DNA of 64,000 bases from Stichopus chloronotus (lineage: Eukaryota > Echinodermata > Holothuroidea > Aspidochirotida > Stichopodidae), in assembly GCA_021234535.1 (NCBI GenBank), contig CM037848.1, forward strand, positions 10,430,444 to 10,494,443. Reading direction: 5' to 3'. The position numbers and the translations under genes were made by a program. Every line of letters begins with the position of its first letter. Within the stretch, counting starts at the first letter, position 1. A model generated the notes under the pieces. It made no database searches, was not told the DNA's origin, and saw only the letters and a list, made by a program, of their open reading frames with translations. Positions 22,700-35,900 of the stretch are shown in pieces.

Positions 22700-23965
22700 T
22701 ACCCAGTAATTACGAATGACAATGTGATAAGCCGGTGCACATTACTGGTAGTCTTATAAGCTCCACCCGACGATCATCACTATCCTGTCCCCTCTGTAAC
22801 AGCAAAGCACACATTTTTTTAGTAATGATATTTACCTTTTTTTGCTTGCTGAAATATTCATTAGCACACCTTAATATGGGAATTCACACTGATCATGCGA
22901 TAAGGCAGTGAACAGTATTAAAAATGTTGATAGGCCTTTAGACCCCACTTCCACCCCGGGTTTTTCTTTTGTATTTGTGTAAAGGAGTGGAAGCATTTAA
23001 AATCAATTTCTAGAGCCTATTGTTGCACTCCTTAGTAGTTTTCTTTTCTGTTATAAAATAAACCATGTTTTTTGTACTCAGTTCCATCGTTATTGATATG
23101 ATAGTGTATGTAATAGAAATCACTATCTTCTGTGTAAAACCCCTGAATAATGAATGTTTCCAACTATCACTTTTGGTAGTAAAACTTTTCGTGACCATAC
23201 AATTATGATAGCCTAGCATGTCGTCAGGTTAAATCACTCAAATTGCAAATTTTCACTCCGATCCAGAGTAGACCCATTCAATGATTCACTGGATCTGTGT
23301 TCACCATAAGTGGTGGGGTTGAATGCACCCCTACTATGCCACATGTCTCAGATCTCATGATCATGATTTCTACAATAACGCATTAATCTAGTGAACATTA
23401 CACTCATAGGCTGAACTGCTTAAATGCTGTACCTTCAGTTTCCGCCCCATAATGCTAGGTCTTCATCACATCTTCATTCAACATTATTAACTGTGCTTCA
23501 ATAAGTCGTCCCGTTCTTATTCTATCTATGCCATGTCAAACTATGGGAAACGATATATACTTCCCATAAACAACACATAATCCTTGTTAAGGGAAGAGAA
23601 AAAATGGTACGAGACACGATCAAATCGGCTGGAAAACTTGTAAGTGCGAGAGATGTTACTCCTACCTTATATCAGAGAACCTCCTTGATATAAGCAAGGA
23701 GGTTCCTTATACACTTCTGTGGTACCTCTCTACGTGATAACTTTGGAATGAACTTTGTTGACCCTGCACGTTACAAAATACAAGTTTGCATCGCTGTAGT
23801 GCGTCCACGTCAGCAACAGTGTATGCATACAAGGGATCAACGCAAGCGGGCTGGCTGTACGTATGTAGCAACCGGTCCATTGCACTGCCGACTTCACTGC
23901 TTTCCTACCCTGCTGGCTACGTAACAATTTTGCGATTTGGTCTTGGTCGACTATTCTTTTAAAAG
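22700..23965. other. Spacer and likely GMPPA promoter region
   Basis: No coding exon is supported. The last 250 bases before the GMPPA start are less AT-rich and probably hold its promoter. No TATA box is evident. A perfect short hairpin lies at 23677-23705. Confidence 0.35.
23677..23705. other. Perfect short inverted repeat upstream of GMPPA
   Basis: GAACCTCCTTG, a 7-base loop (atataag), then CAAGGAGGTTC: an 11-bp perfect stem about 260 bases upstream of the GMPPA start codon. A second overlapping pair, CTTATATC and GATATAAG, can compete for the same bases. Function is unknown. Confidence 0.6.
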
Positions 23966-26900
23966 ATGTTGAAAGCTGTCATTTTAATAGGGGGACCGCA
24001 GAAGGGTAAGCTTTTTCAAACAATCTTCAGCTGCATTGCTCCTTATGTTAAATAGTCATTTTGAAAAACCAGGCTACGTTGAGAAATTTTGTGAATTCAC
24101 AGCCCCCATAATTGGTAGTAATTCCACGACGCGGGCTATGTCCACGTACAACTACAAGTACTACAAGCTTCGTGCAATTTTGGTCTAGTGTTTGGCTAGA
24201 AAAAGCCGAACCATGATTCTGCTAAATACACTCAATAATGTAAATTGAAAGCTTGAACACATAAGGTTATATGGTGTCTTGTGGGTTTTATTTTTGTTAT
24301 GGTGACTAATAAGGCTAGTCCCGAGGTTATCGTTTGTTATTGTGCCTAGGCCTATATCACTTCTGAGAGAGGCATGTTAGAACCTGTCCAGGTGGTTTCA
24401 GGAGATGTATTGTGCTTTTTACTCTGCAGCACTGGTCAAGTTGATAAAACAATACCATACACTGGGAACTATAACATAGTTAACTATAGTTCACTGTGTA
24501 TGTGATTCCAGTGTTAGTGTTACATTCAGTACCCAATTCAAAATGAAAGTCAGGCCTACAATACATACCATCACAGTGCTGAAATGCTTAGCCTGTAAGC
24601 AGTACTGCAGTCTATAGATGCAGGCTACATAGCTGAGAATCATTTTCGCTGGAGTATTTTTGAGAATGGTTCTCAATGGAGTATTAATGAGACTTTTTTG
24701 ACCAGAGAGGATTTCCAGAAAGGGAAAATAAACTGTTATGGAATTCAAGGTAAAATGTTTATTAACACTTTTTATCTCACAATTTTTTTCTTAAAATATG
24801 TTCAGCAGCACTTTCATTGCATGTAGATAGTGGACCATGTTCTGTGACTTTCATTTCTTTGGGCAACTTTGAAAAGTTGGCCTAACATTTCTTTGAAGTT
24901 AGCCAACCTAAGCTGTCATGGTATTCAAACAAAGGACAACCGGTATAATCAGATGCCCAATAGTCCTATTTCAATTATAACCGGTATTTCCCCCACGCAC
25001 TTCACTGAACATGAGCCTGATATTTGTATGCCTAAGAGGTCTATGGGTACTATAAGTTCTCTTCTAACTACACAAACTTCATTTCTCTTTGATTTTAACT
25101 AATTTTTCCACAAATATGTCAATGCTACTTTCAGTATTTCACGATTGCTTTTCATATGTCATGATTATCTTCAGTTTTTAGATCTTATGATATTACTAAT
25201 TTATTAATAGTTTTATTTTTCTTCAGTGCAATAATCAAACCAAATATAAATTGACTGTTACTGGTTTTGGGTTATATATAACTGGTTTTGGGAGAAAGCT
25301 CAGTCCAGCCCCTTGACAGAAACACTTGAAAATTAAAGCAGGATGTGCTGTTATCTCCGCATTTTCAAAAGTACACCAAAGGACTGACTATACTTCTTAC
25401 ACTTTGTAAAAAGCTATTGAAACCTGCCATACCATTGTTTATTTGTCCACAAAAAGCCTGATTTCCCAAAGAAATGCATTTGCATAGGAGTGTTGTTGTG
25501 GTTATTTACACTGAGGTGCCACTGAAGTAGCCTAAAAAACTAAATTACCCTTCTTTCTACCATGATTAACTCTCTAATTAATGAAATTTCTCCTGAAAGA
25601 AACACGTCGTAGATGTTGTTTTACAGATTGGTATCAAATGGAAGAGGATAATAGAAGATTAAATGGCAAAGGAATTGTTTTCTTCAAACAGCACATCCTG
25701 CTTTAAAGCAGTGAAGCGAGAAAAAAAATGAAGAGATCATGCATAGATGACTACTGTAGTGTGAAATGAATGAGTTAGGAACATTAATTATAGTACTTCA
25801 TATTGTACATATATTGTAATACACCTTTGACAAAAGCACCAGGTATCAAATGTGATTAGTTTTGTTTGGGATATTACTTGATTAATTTATAGTTGTGTGC
25901 AAAGTGTACCAACATGCTTGAAGAGCTCTTATGAAAGAAAGTAATCACTCAGAATTTTAACAAATGCTGTTCTAGACAATTTTGTGGTCAGAGATCCTCA
26001 CAAAGTTTAGCTGATGACAGAACTGTGCAAGCATCGCCTTTACAAATAAACTGCAAACTTGGAATTTCAAGGTGCAGTAGGCAACAGGATCTGTCTGCCT
26101 AAATAACCTACCTGGCATCATAAGTCTGTCTTACGTAGATACCTGATGATTTCCATTCTGCAACATTTGCTAAGTCCATAGATGTCTAGGTTCTAGGGTT
26201 TTTTTTTTCTTCCCAATCTTTCTCTTTTCAGCAGGATTGTAATTAAATGCTATTTTGTGTCAGTGTAGTCAAACTAAATGATTGTTGTTGTGCATGCAGT
26301 TTTATGTAGATCGCTTTAAAAATATTTTTGTGAATGTACTTTTGCTTTTGTTACAGGAACAAGGTTTCGTCCCCTCTCACTCGAACTGCCGAAGCCCTTA
26401 TTTCCTGTCGCAGGATTCCCGATAATATATCATCACATCGAGGCATGTTTGAAAGTAAGTCATGTTCACTCTGTCTGTTCAACCTGTTTTCATGTAGGTC
26501 TGCACTTTCACCAGTTTTCATCATGTTAACTCAAAAAGATCCTGTTTTTATTGATTAATATACTGACCCACTGTAATAGTCTCCATATCAGCAATAGACA
26601 GACTGGTGAAAGGTCAAAGGAAGTTGTTGTGACAGCAGTATATATCGGTGGGTGTGTTTGGATTGCTGCGTGCTTGGCTTATGCACACAAATAGAACGTA
26701 GCAAGTGAGCGAGAACTGAAGTTCATTCTTTGTATTGTAGGTAGTCACTGTAGTCATTGAACTGCCACAAATGCCCCTGATTGTGACTGTATATATGTAT
26801 ATATGTGATCAACAGTTGTCAAGCCTTGCAATGTTGGAGCAATGAGTGTATAAAATCTCACCAAAAGTCAAACTTGACATGTTGTAAGACACTTGTGAGA

Positions 26901-29900
26901 AGGTGGTATCCCTCTGTTTCAAAAGAGGTCAGTTTTTTATGTTATTGTGTCAGAAGACATTCTAGGCCCGACTTTTCAAAGAAAGTACCTTTAATGGAAC
27001 TTCGTACATGTCATGGTGTCCAAGATTATATGTTATTAAGTAACAGGAATTTTGCTTGCATGGAGGTGAAAGTTCTCTGTGGTCAAGAAGTGTCTGCCAA
27101 AATTTGATAACACTCTGGCTATTGTTGAGCTTTATACTACAGTCACTTCTCTGCAGTGAAATTTTTTAAAACAGAACCCTTGAACTGCTGGCTACAATCA
27201 GTAAGCAATGATGCAACATGAAAAATGTAGCATCCAAACATTTTTTTCACATTTACAACAACAAAATGTCCGCATATCAAAAAGAAATTTTGAAGGTTCA
27301 CCCTATGGGGTTGTGCTTGACTTTTAGTAGTTCATGGTTAAAGTACTTACAAAAACTTGACCCCCCCTTGCAGCCTTTCTCTTCAAAGAAAGTAATATTC
27401 AGAAGAATTCATTTGATTTTATTTCAGCTGCCAGATATCAAAGAGATTCTGTTGATTGGTGCTTATCAACCCAGTGAAGCTTTGAACAGATTTGTTTCGA
27501 GCACTCAAAGGGAATTAAATGTCAGCCTCAGGTAAAGTAAATGGTAAAAGATGGCAGAGACAGCTAAAACTGTAAATTTTATACTTCAATGTAGGATTTT
27601 GAGGTCAATAGGCAGAAACAAGTAACTTTGGACTCTTTTGTAACCTTTTTCCTCATTGAGATATTATGCCCAGAGTTTGATGTTCTGCATTTTTGTAAAT
27701 TTCAATGGTTGCCGATGCGTACAATGTTTGGTATTCCCACTGTTCGATGTTCCCAGAAGTGTCACTGTTATTCTAGAGATTCAGCATTCGAGGGATTTAA
27801 TGGTACCTTTGAGATACGAACCTTGGGAACATTGAACCTCTGGAACATTTAACCCTGGGAACATTGAACCTCAGGAACATTGACATAGTCCCTATTGTAA
27901 TCACTGTAATCACTGTATCAACCAGAAAGGTGTTTCTTAGTTGTTATCTTTAGAGACAGTATCATAATGGGTGCGTGATTACTTCGTAAGAGTTGGTCAG
28001 AGTATGCCTTTAATCGAAGGTGAATGCATCTGATTAAAAGTTTACTGACAGCTATGAATCACTGCAACATGGTGTTAAAGAGCTGGTGTGTTAATGCAGG
28101 AATCAGTGTGAAAAGTCTACAGATAGTCACCTACTACTGCAACATGTTGGTTGTCCTAAAGTTGGTGTGTTGAAGCAGGAATCAGTGTGAAAAGTTTACA
28201 AGTGGTCACCTACAGTACCACTGCAACATGTTGGTGTTCTAGAGTTCGTGTGTTAATGCGGGAATCACCTTTTTATTGCGATGTGTCTGTCATTGTATCG
28301 TGTAACAAATGTATCACAGACTCCTAACTTGAAACAAAAGTTATTGATAATCTTCCCTGCTGAAAAAAAGTGACTAAATGAACCTTGAAATTGCTTTAGA
28401 CCTACTGTACTTATGTGCATGTCTGCATGACAATGAAGTGTTCCTAGTTAGGCTTACATGCTGAATTTTATCACACGTACAGGTACATTGGTGAAACTGT
28501 GGATCCGTGCTGCAATTTCAGAAGTGGGTCCTGCCACCCATCTGTTGGGGACCTGGGTTACCCGGTGCAAACACTAATGGTCAATGTTATAAAGATCTCC
28601 CTTCTGTCAATGCTTTACACTATCTATGAATGTCCATACCATTCATTAGCACATGCATAGTGGGTTGATTTGACTCCCCAGGATGAAGGTAAAGGGTCCT
28701 CTTGTTCTTTGTCATTTAGATATCTTCAGGAATACACCACTCTTGGAACTGCTGGTGGTTTGTATCACTTCAGAGATCAGATTCTTGCCGGTAAACCCGC
28801 AGGGTTCATTGTCCTTAATGGCGACATCTGTTGCGATTTCCCCATGGCCGACATGTGGAACTTCCATCAACAAGTCCAGAGCCGAGATCACTTTACGATG
28901 CTGGCGACGGAGGTAGGGAATACGTTTTGATCAAAGCATAAGTAAACTATGAAAGCAATTAAGATACTTGGTTCCAAGTCAATACTAAAGCATGTGTGGA
29001 GTCATTGTAGACTTGCCAAGTCTCAGGGTTTCACCATCAGTCTCATGGCTTGGGAACCATCTCATGTCGAAAATGCCAGATTTCATGGTAAAAATCTCTG
29101 TGATACAATGAGAGATGTTTTTGTAATTTTTTTTTTTTAAAGAAAACACTTTGTCATAACATAGGACCTATTTTCTAAAATATCTAGCTTTAAATTGTGA
29201 TTTCCATGTTTTCTTGCGAAAGAAGAAGTATCAAGGTTCACCATTTTGGAGGTTGCTGAGTCCCTCATTGGCACAAGGGTGCCTCTGCAGTGCTGCAAAG
29301 TGCTCTATAACATATGCAGTAAATCTTCAAACCTACAGTACAATGTTCATGCAACACTGAACCCAGTCTGGAACCCAGTTTCCGTATAACTGGTTTCTGC
29401 TACTGTACCAATTGCTGAAAGTATGTTGCAAGCTGCATGCTCCTTTCGACTTTTTGGCATTTTGTGACCCTCTAGAATGGCATCTAATCGTACTATCTCG
29501 AGTGGTGTAGCTATACCCCTCATTTGTAATACCAGTTGTTATCCTCTTGCTGTAGTAACAGGTGGTTCTATAAATTCAATGCACCTCACTCAAAGTTATT
29601 TTCCTTACAGCTTCTGCATATTGATATTTCTGTGAGCTGTGCCAGGAAAAAGCTAAAAGAAAAAAGGAAAAGTGAATATTCTCCCTCATACTTTGTTCTA
29701 TTACATTTCTCCACTTATATGAAAAGTACTAAATGAGATTGTGTGATGTCTTTTCATTATTGCCCAGGCAACGAGGAAGCAGTCTCTGCAGTATGGGTGC
29801 CTTGTAGAGGATGAAGAAACACATGAGGTAAAAACAAAAATAAAATATTAACATCAAAATTATGTTGAAGTGGTAGTAGTTGTGACCCTATTTTTCATAA

Positions 29901-32900
29901 AATAAAATGAGAACTCTGTCCAAGAGACAATTCGGATTATGCATGTTCTGTAGGGCATACAGGTGAACTTAAAGACTAAGTGACATGCATTTAGGAGGTG
30001 GGCTGGCTTCACTCAGAAGTCGCAGATTGGCACCCTGAATGATAATCCGTTGGAATTGTGTTTATATCCATCACTGTTTTTGAAAGGGTGACTTTTCAAA
30101 GTTTGATGAAAATGCAAAATAGATGATGTGGAGTGTTGCACAGTGTCGGTATTTCTTTTGTCAGGCCTATATTTATTATCTTTTAATTGCTTAATGACTG
30201 GGTTTCACAACATGGGTAAGTGATGTCAATATTTTAAAGAACACATGCTTCCAAAATAAAACCCTCTTGGTGTATAAAATTGTCAATTGCCTTTGAAAGA
30301 AAAGATAATTAAACAAAGGATAACATAGGCATATCATATGAGTCCATCTTTGGATGTCACGAATTTACATATTTGCCTTACGTTTATTCATGATGCACTT
30401 GTGAAGCAAATTTGTTTGTAAAATGGTCAATGTTTGATGGATTTTGATAGGAATTGTGGCCATTTTTAAAGGTTTTGATGAGTGATTTGTTCTACAGCCC
30501 AAACTGTGTTTTTCCTTGTGATCTACTTTAACACAGTACAGAGAGCTGCCAGTATCTGATAAGAAGTAATTTATGCTTTCAATTTGTGGAGGGTCTACAG
30601 TACTACAGAAGTATTTTTTGTTACCTGTTTATGGTCACTGAAAAGCCATGTCAGTGGGCTTACTTTCACTTATATATTTTTTAACATTTCTCAGGTTCTT
30701 CACTATGTCGAAAAACCACAGACATTTGTGAGTTCCAGCATCAACTGCGGTGTCTACATATTTACTCCAGAGATATTTTCCCACATTGGGGCCGTCTTCC
30801 TGAAGAACCAGTCAGATGTTTTCAAGTAAGATTTTGGTCGTAAAAGAAGGGAAGGGGTGTTAGGAGTAGTTTGCATTGGTGGGAAGTAGAAGAATGTATT
30901 TGTTTTGTTTTTTATGGCATTTAGAAATTTACATTGTGCAATTATTAAAAAGATATTATTTAATCTCAACTTGAACGGCTTGTAATTGGTGCTGATGTGA
31001 TATAGCATGTGATAAGAAGTGATTGTGAAAAGTAGGGAAAGTGACCAGCTATCATATCAGCAATAATTGAGGTGGTGAGGTCTATGCGTGTTGACTTTAT
31101 AGGAAAGATTAGTGGTTGTCGATATCATGAGATGTCATGAGGAAGGGTGGAAAAGGGGGGGTGGAGGGGAATGGCTAAGAAAACCACTCCTGGTTCAAGG
31201 TCTCCATGTCAATGGAAGTCGGTGAGTATTTTGGAAATTTGATCAGGTCATGACAGCCAAGTTCCATCGTCCTATCATGAGTTGGCAGTCCTATTTGTTG
31301 TTTACTTTCTGATGTTTATTTGTGTTTTTTTTTTTTAGTGGAGGAGACAATCTCAATCCTACCCGTGACTGTATCAGGCTGGAGCAGGACATTCTATCTC
31401 CACTGGCTGGATCGAAGAAACTTTATGTGTTCAAGAGCACAAAATTTTGGAGTCAAATTAAGTCAGCTGGGTAAGATCGATACTATTTTTATTATCGCGT
31501 ATTTTAGAGCTTTTGCTATGAGACATTATCATTAAAAGCTTAATGAAGTGCTCGACGTGGACTGGATGGATATATGGTTTGCTCTGAATGAACTCAAATA
31601 TGCTGTGAGGTAATCATGATGTTTTGATTACTTTGTGACGTGATCAAAACACCAAACAAATAGTGGCAGGTTACACTGAGGTAATAAGGTGAGTGACTGC
31701 CTTTTTCTACTGGATTCCCCAAAAGTAATTCAGAATAGTTCTCATAAACTGTTTGAGAGTTAGTCTGAGCATAGCTTTAGTGGTTTGCATATGGATCATA
31801 CAAGTAGTCCTGTAGCAAACTTGATAAGTCTGTAGCCATTGGCAAATAGATGATCCATAAGTCAAAATTTACTTGAGGTCATATGCAAAGTTTATCACTA
31901 AAGATGTCAGTCTTATATCTGTAGGTATGCATTAATCCATCGTGGGACCTGAAAGGGTCTTGTAATGCTGGTCATTTCTGGTGATCAAATCTTTATAGAC
32001 AGTTTTGTTTTTTCATATGGTGAGAAAACACTAATGCCTTTGACTCTCTGATCTTTATTTTTCTGACAGGTCTGCTATCTATGCTAATCGGCTTTATCTC
32101 AGCCTCTACAACTCCACTCATCCAGAACGTTTGGCTTCCAACAATGACAATGGACCAAAGATAATTGGAGATGTTTTCATACATCCATCGGCGAGAGTAG
32201 ATGCTTCAGCTACGGTAATTCTGAATCAGTGAAATTTCTCACTATTGGTAAATAATGCTGTTCTTGGAGGATGAAATGCTGAAGATGTGTGAATATTACA
32301 AAAGTGTGTTCTAGCTGAACTTTGTTTGGAAACTGTTCTATTTATAAAATTGCCCTCTCTGTTGTGTAAGTGTGTGTAGATAGTTTCCTGTAGACAGTTG
32401 CTGGTACGCAACTGCCTCTAGACAGCAGCCAGTAGACATCAGTAATCAGCCTCATTCTGGCAGACAACTGTGATCCACTGATTACCACTGGATCAGATTC
32501 TTACTGCCCTTCATCATCACTGTTGAAATGAAATCCTTCTACTCTCCATGATTGGCAGGGGATCAGACTCACCATAATTCCTAGTGGATCAAACTCCTCC
32601 AACTGTCTTTCATAATCATGCTGGAGTATGATTACCCGTGGATCAGATTCCACCAATTCTAGATGATTGTCAGTGGATCATCCTTCTCGTATTTTCCGTA
32701 ATTACAAGCGGATCAGACGTCTTCTTTCCATGATCACTGGTGGATTAGACTTCTCCTCACCATGATTTCTAGTAGATCAAACGCCTACTCTTTATGAGTG
32801 AAAGTGGGTCAGATGACAAGTTTCATGATTACTAGTGGATCATACTCTAACTCCACTAGACTATCATCGGATCAACTCAAACTATCCATGATTCCTATCT

Positions 32901-35900
32901 GCCAGATCCCTTCTACTGTCTATGATACAACCAAATATTCATTAAGGGTGACAAAGTTGATCAAAGTAAAATGAAAGAAATTACTGCATGTTCGTCAGGA
33001 TTCTGAGAGTGTATTCCATGTGGTTCATAGTGTATTAGTCCCACAGCTGTGTGCTCTGTTGTTATTGAGGATTATCCTACACTGTGCTTTCATTTCTTCC
33101 AATTTTTTTCTTTTTTTTCCTTTTGTGTTTTTGGATGCCAGTCAGACTTTACCAAGTCTATGGCTCATCAAGTTTTACGCTTGACACCCTGTGTTGACGT
33201 TTAACTCTCTCGTTCTTATTAAAAGCTTGGTCCAAATGTTACCATCGGAGCTGGAGTTACGGTTGGACCAGGGGTGAGGGTTAGAGAGTCTTTGATTCTT
33301 GAGGGTGCCACCCTGCAGGTATGTTTACCAAAGCATTACAGCATCACTTTGTGTTGTAAAAAATATATCTCTGAAATTGGTATGATCGGTTGATAATATC
33401 CCTGTCATATACAGTGAAGGGCTGTTACCATTGGTAAATTGGTATAAGAATTAGTAAGTTGGTATTCAGTTTCTGGGGGAGAAGAAATAGCAGATCTTAA
33501 GCTCTGCGTGGTTTGACACAGTTGCTTGTATTGCAAATTTTGATGTAATACTGCATCTCTGTAGTGGTGCAGACAATGGCTGAACTAATATAACGAACTT
33601 AATGGGAAGCACAAAGCAGTGAAAAAGGAGCAACCTGCTTGTGTCTTGTGTCAAAAGTGCATTCAACTAGAATCCAGAAACCTTCACCTTAATAAAAGAG
33701 TAACTTTGAGTGGACTAACAAATTAACGAAAGGATAATGATTTCTTCAATTTCATATTAGGAGAAATCAAAGGGCTTGAAAAATCTATGTTGAGGCTTAA
33801 AGAGGTGCTCTCAACAGTTTTGTCATATTAACGTTTTACTGCACTGATGAAAAGATGTACAAAACAATTGTCAAGTATTTTTTGTTATCTGCCTTTTGAT
33901 TCTTACTTCCTTCTGTTTTTTTTTTTTTTTTGCTGTCTCTTCACTTCTCTCTCTTCACTTTAGGATCATTGCTGCATCCTCCATAGCATCATAGGCTGGA
34001 ACAGTTCGGTGGGAGCCTGGACCAGGGTCGAAGGGACGGCCAACGACCCAAACCCCAACGACAAACACGCCAAGATCGACAGCAGCACGCTTTTCAACGA
34101 AGAAGGGAAGTTGAATCCGTCTATCACCATACTAGGTAAACCACATTAAACAAACTTCATCTTATGAAATGTGACCATTGTCTTAACACTGATAAAAACT
34201 GATAAAAAAAAACTGGAAAAATTTTACCATCTCTTTATTTATTTTTAAATGGTGAGATTTTAGTTCTGCTTTTGTATGAAGTTTTCATTTCACATGTAAG
34301 CTTCACCTCAATTTTTAACACACACTTTTGATGGTAACAAATAACTTAAAGGACCCAATTCATCGGGGTAATTGGAGGCTTACATCAGAGCTTTTTCAGG
34401 ACAAGCTACATCATTATGGTATTTCAGCGGTACTGATGGGAATGACTTTCTTCATTTGCATATCATTTGTGCTTGTTTCATGGCAAACTGTTGCGTCGTT
34501 TTTTTTTTTTTCAATTTTGTGGTGGCCAACTGAAGCTGCTGGGATAATGACTGTTAGTCCTTCACATCAAGGACTTTATGTCATAACATTGTTGCTGATA
34601 AACATTTTTTAATTATGTGTACTCATTGAGCAGGTGAATGGGAGCTAAGCATCACATGACCTCTTTAATAGATTGAAATGTATGGACAGATTCTGTCAGA
34701 TCACACACTCAAAAGAAAAAAAAAATGTAATTTCAATTCTGTGTTTGAACTATTTAAGAAACTACCTGAGTAGATAAACTTCGGTGGCACTTTCCCAATT
34801 CAAAGTAAATGAATCGTCAAGTAGAACAATGAGTTATGGAATTCTGAAGGGTAGACTTTCCAGGGTTGTTTGCTTTCTTTCTCAGTTGCATCACAATCTG
34901 GACTTGTTCAAGCGTGGCAGCTAAACTACACAATTCGTATCTTCATTTTGGATGTGAATATGTTTAAATATTTATCTAGAATTGGATTTCCAGGGAAGAG
35001 CTTGGTGTCTGTTCTACATACCTTTTTATATAGCTTTGGTGTATTAGCTATCTGTGGTGTCAGAAGTAGCCACAGTTTTGAAAATGGAGGGAGATTCAGA
35101 TCCCATGGAGGATGGGGGGGGGGAGAAGGTTTTCGGGGCATGGAGGAAGGTTGGGAGATAGTCAGATTTTGCTCTAAATCAAGCCTGTGCAGCACCCACT
35201 GGCGGCAGAAAACCACAAGCAGTGAAAGCTTGAATCCTCTATCGTGATGTAAAGGTCATCTGGAGGTCATTACTCAAAGTCCTGCGTTATCTGATGGCGA
35301 AGGTTCAATAATTGTGTCGGGTGTGGTGCTAAATTTCTGAGCAAATGAGGCAGGTACTATCAATGAAGTGCTGCCATCAGGAGGTGATATACTTGTAGGT
35401 ACTTCATGAAGATGGTCGTAGCTTCACAAAGGAAGGTGTCATGGGGCTTTGTGGACTATTTAAAAGCGGGTAAACTTTTTATTTCTTTTTTAAAAAAATC
35501 ATTGTATGCAAAGGATAAGTGAGTACTTGGTGACGATTTTGTGACCAGTAAGGCCAGGTGTTGGGCAAAAATGTTTGCAATTTTACACATTCTCTCAGAA
35601 AGTGGCCTTATTGACCACTTGAACTACTTTGCAAAAATATCAAAGGATAATCTTTAATTTATGCAGTTTGAGATTGCATTACTTTGAAATTATCATGTGG
35701 AAAATCTCTTGCCATGTAATGTCAAGTGTTCCAGTGATTAGAAATTACCAATGGAAGGACAGACAGTTTTTCTTTTTTGCTTCTAGAAGGGCATGACATC
35801 ATGGTTGGGTGAGGGGTGTGAGGTACAGGTGGTCCCCGAAATACAGCCGTGTATCTGATTTCTTTAGGCGGTAAAAATTTCAAAGTTGTCTGACTGCTAT

